A DNA stretch of 33,596 nt, taken from contig CAMTOQ010000038.1 of the NCBI GenBank assembly GCA_947074205.1, forward strand, positions 1-33,596, written 5' to 3'. Under the pieces are notes generated by a model. That model saw only the letters and a program-made list of their open reading frames with translations, made no database searches and was not told where the DNA came from. The position numbers and the translations under genes are program-made. Source of the stretch: an uncultured Bacteroides sp. (GTDB lineage: Bacteria; Bacteroidota; Bacteroidia; Bacteroidales; Bacteroidaceae). Below are positions 31,760-33,596 of this stretch, one piece after another (within the stretch, counting starts at the first letter, position 1; each line of letters begins with the position of its first letter).

Positions 31760-33250
31760 ATGAAAACACTATTATCAGTTTGTTTAGCAACAACATTAGT
31801 AAGTTGTACAATGCCAGTAATTGTGGAACCAATCAATTTTAATGCTGATAAGTTCCAATCATCGCCTAAATTTGACACAGGCAAGGCAAATCCACTTCAG
31901 GATTATATTTATACTGCCGATCCGACCTCAATAGAATTTGGGGGACGTTTATATGTATATGGCACCTACGACCAACAACAATTCGATAGCGTAGGTATAG
32001 AAGGAAAAAACACGTACGAAAAGATTCGTCAACTGGCTATGCTTTCGAGTGATGACATGGTAAATTGGACATATCATGGTACAATTAAAACGGGCGAAAT
32101 TGCACCCTGGATAATTGCGTCTTGGGCTCCTTCTATCACATCTCGAATCGAAGAAGATGGTAACACACACTTCTATCTCTACTACTCAAATAGTGGCGTA
32201 GGTAGTGCAGTGCTTACAGCAACCTCTCCTATTGGGCCTTGGAGAGACCCAATAGGTAGTAACGTTGTTGACTGCTCAACCCCAGGAGTAAAGGATTGTC
32301 CACATCCGTTCGACCCAGGAGTAGTCATAGATGATGATGGTGTGGGATGGCTAGCATTTGGAGGCGGTACTGCAAAACACGGCACCGATTATATGCCAGG
32401 TGTCTCACGCATTATTAGACTAGGCAAAGATATGACTAGCGTTGATAGTAAAATTGTTGAAATTAAAGCCCCTTATATATTTGAAGCGAGTGAATTGAAC
32501 TACATCAATGGCACTTATGTATACACTTATAATACAAACTGGCTAGAACGAAAAGAATGGCATTTAGACCTAGATAAACCCACCATATGCTGCATGAGCT
32601 ATATGACAACCAAAACTCCACTTATTTCAGACAGTTGGATTTATCAAGATAATTACTTCAAACATCCTAGCGAGTACGAGGGATTTGTACACAGTAATAA
32701 TCACACACATCTACATAAGTATGAAGGTCAATATTATATTTTATATCATAGTCAAGGACTTGAGGTTAACCGTAATCTTAACGTAGGTTGCCGAAGCATG
32801 TGTGTAGACAAAATAGAGATTGATGAAGAAAATATAATATTTCATATGGGGATACCAACCCTAGATGGAGTTGCACAGATTCGCGATTTAGATCCTTACA
32901 TTTGGCAACAAGCCGAAACAACTGCCGCAACATTGGGGGTAAAGTTTATAGAGTTAGAAGAGCTTGGCAATATGGCCGCAGAGGTTACTCAAACTGGTGA
33001 GGCCATAGAAGTTAGAGGTGTAAATTTCGGAAATGGAGCAAGGGATTTTTTGGCTAAAATCAAAGGGAAAGGTCAAATTGATGTAAGAAGTGATTCACCT
33101 AATGGTGAAATTATAGCTCAATTAACTTTCGATACAAATAACTGGGAAAACATATCTACTAAAATACAAAACAAGATAGAAGGTAACCATAAACTGTTTT
33201 TTATTTTAGATGGCAATTTCCTTTTTGATAAATGGAGATTCAAAAATTAG
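31760..33250 (+). CDS. GH43 glycosidase lipoprotein with CBM6-like tail
   Basis: 496-residue lipoprotein with a short signal ending TLVSC (Cys16). Residues about 45-375 form a five-bladed propeller of glycoside hydrolase family 43, which acts on arabinose- or xylose-containing glycans. The three acidic catalytic residues can be placed: Asp54 in YTADPT (base), Asp185 in HPFDPGV (pKa modulator) and Glu242 in IFEASEL (acid); SWAPSI near 121-126 is also typical. Residues about 380-496 resemble a CBM6-type beta-sandwich (RDLDPYIWQQAE, NWENISTKI, HKLFFILDG). Substrate (arabinan, arabinoxylan or other) is undetermined. No SusC/SusD, sensor or second glycosidase is seen in the window, though the window ends 346 bp later. 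Confidence 0.9.
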   Translation: MKTLLSVCLATTLVSCTMPVIVEPINFNADKFQSSPKFDTGKANPLQDYIYTADPTSIEFGGRLYVYGTYDQQQFDSVGIEGKNTYEKIRQLAMLSSDDMVNWTYHGTIKTGEIAPWIIASWAPSITSRIEEDGNTHFYLYYSNSGVGSAVLTATSPIGPWRDPIGSNVVDCSTPGVKDCPHPFDPGVVIDDDGVGWLAFGGGTAKHGTDYMPGVSRIIRLGKDMTSVDSKIVEIKAPYIFEASELNYINGTYVYTYNTNWLERKEWHLDLDKPTICCMSYMTTKTPLISDSWIYQDNYFKHPSEYEGFVHSNNHTHLHKYEGQYYILYHSQGLEVNRNLNVGCRSMCVDKIEIDEENIIFHMGIPTLDGVAQIRDLDPYIWQQAETTAATLGVKFIELEELGNMAAEVTQTGEAIEVRGVNFGNGARDFLAKIKGKGQIDVRSDSPNGEIIAQLTFDTNNWENISTKIQNKIEGNHKLFFILDGNFLFDKWRFKN

Positions 33251-33596
33251 CTTTATAGTAATATAGAATAATACCGATACGAAAGAAAGTATTATCTGAA
33301 GTATCACTTAAGATTAAACTAAAGAGATCTCACAAACAATTTATTATTCATCGAGTCTGAAATAAATATCTTAGCAAAATCAAATTTCTTTTCCAACTGA
33401 TGATGCTCTCAGAAGGTCGGTTTGGTTGGTTATAGAGGATATTAAAAAGAAATGAACGATATCGGTAAGGTATTGAGGGGAGGTAATAAATCATTTTTTG
33501 ATTATCTTTGAAAACAGATTTGAGCTTTTGTACTTTACTAAAGCTCGAATCCGAATATAATCTACACATAATTCCGGACAGTACCGGACAGTGCTT
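33251..33596. other. Region after the GH43 gene, no gene seen
   Basis: 346 bases without a credible reading frame; a minus-strand 73-codon frame at 33348-33569 has no signal or family likeness. TATCTTTG at 33503-33510 (plus) is a -7-like box without a good -33 partner, perhaps for a gene beyond the window. Confidence 0.5.
33574..33592. repeat. Short direct repeat CCGGACAGT x2
   Basis: CCGGACAGT occurs at 33574-33582 and 33584-33592, one base apart, so with a 10-bp period of about one helical turn. It is GC-richer than its surroundings and lies at the window edge, so more copies may follow. Confidence 0.6.

Noticed and set aside
33348..33569. 73-codon minus-strand frame
   Set aside because: No signal peptide, domain or promoter; codon content looks random.

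Overview
The window reads as chromosome from a Bacteroidales bacterium, most likely Bacteroides or a close relative. The glutamate dehydrogenase, the MetY, the malic enzyme fused to phosphotransacetylase, DUF3256, DUF4493 and PCMD proteins, many short lipoprotein signal peptides and A/T-rich leaders without Shine-Dalgarno sites all point there. So do promoters of the Bacteroides type (TTTG, about 19 nt, TAnnTTTG). I see no tRNA, rRNA, CRISPR array, transposase or integrase.

Layout. 1-4155 (minus strand): a clostripain-family lipoprotein protease, a threonine aldolase/DUF3256 pair with 4-nt overlap and a shared terminator, and a helical lipoprotein of unknown function. 4156-5044 has no protein gene but is not empty. 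It holds two near-identical small RNA genes on the minus strand, each with a full promoter and a U-tailed hairpin, and between them an array of four 22-bp repeats. 5045-11022 (plus strand): central metabolism, with metY, a PepSY-like secreted protein, maeB followed by an overlapping 59-codon membrane-protein gene, and gdhA.

11113-22845 (minus strand) is one tightly packed block of eight genes for exported proteins. It encodes six lipoproteins built from DUF4493, Ig/FN3-like and PCMD domains and two paralogous outer-membrane barrels. By type the order is PCMD-B, DUF4493-only, PCMD-A, barrel, barrel, PCMD-A, PCMD-B, DUF4493-only, so each of four protein types occurs twice. There is no SusC/SusD, enzyme or regulator in the block, so it is not a standard polysaccharide utilization locus. 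This is the best candidate for an undescribed multi-protein surface system.

22977-30696: a 993-residue protein joining two receiver-like domains to a PEP/pyruvate-dikinase ATP-grasp domain without the rest of that enzyme, then a second 22-bp repeat array, topoisomerase III, a secreted barrel-like protein and an AgcS-type amino-acid symporter. 30835-33596: a lipocalin, a lone GH43 lipoprotein with a CBM6-like tail, and an end region without a convincing gene.

The two items most worth following are the small RNA pair, whose 5' half is antisense to the start AUGAAAAA(A)CAC typical of Bacteroides export genes, and the duplicated four-component DUF4493/PCMD/barrel operon. All family names come from reading the translations; no database search was possible.
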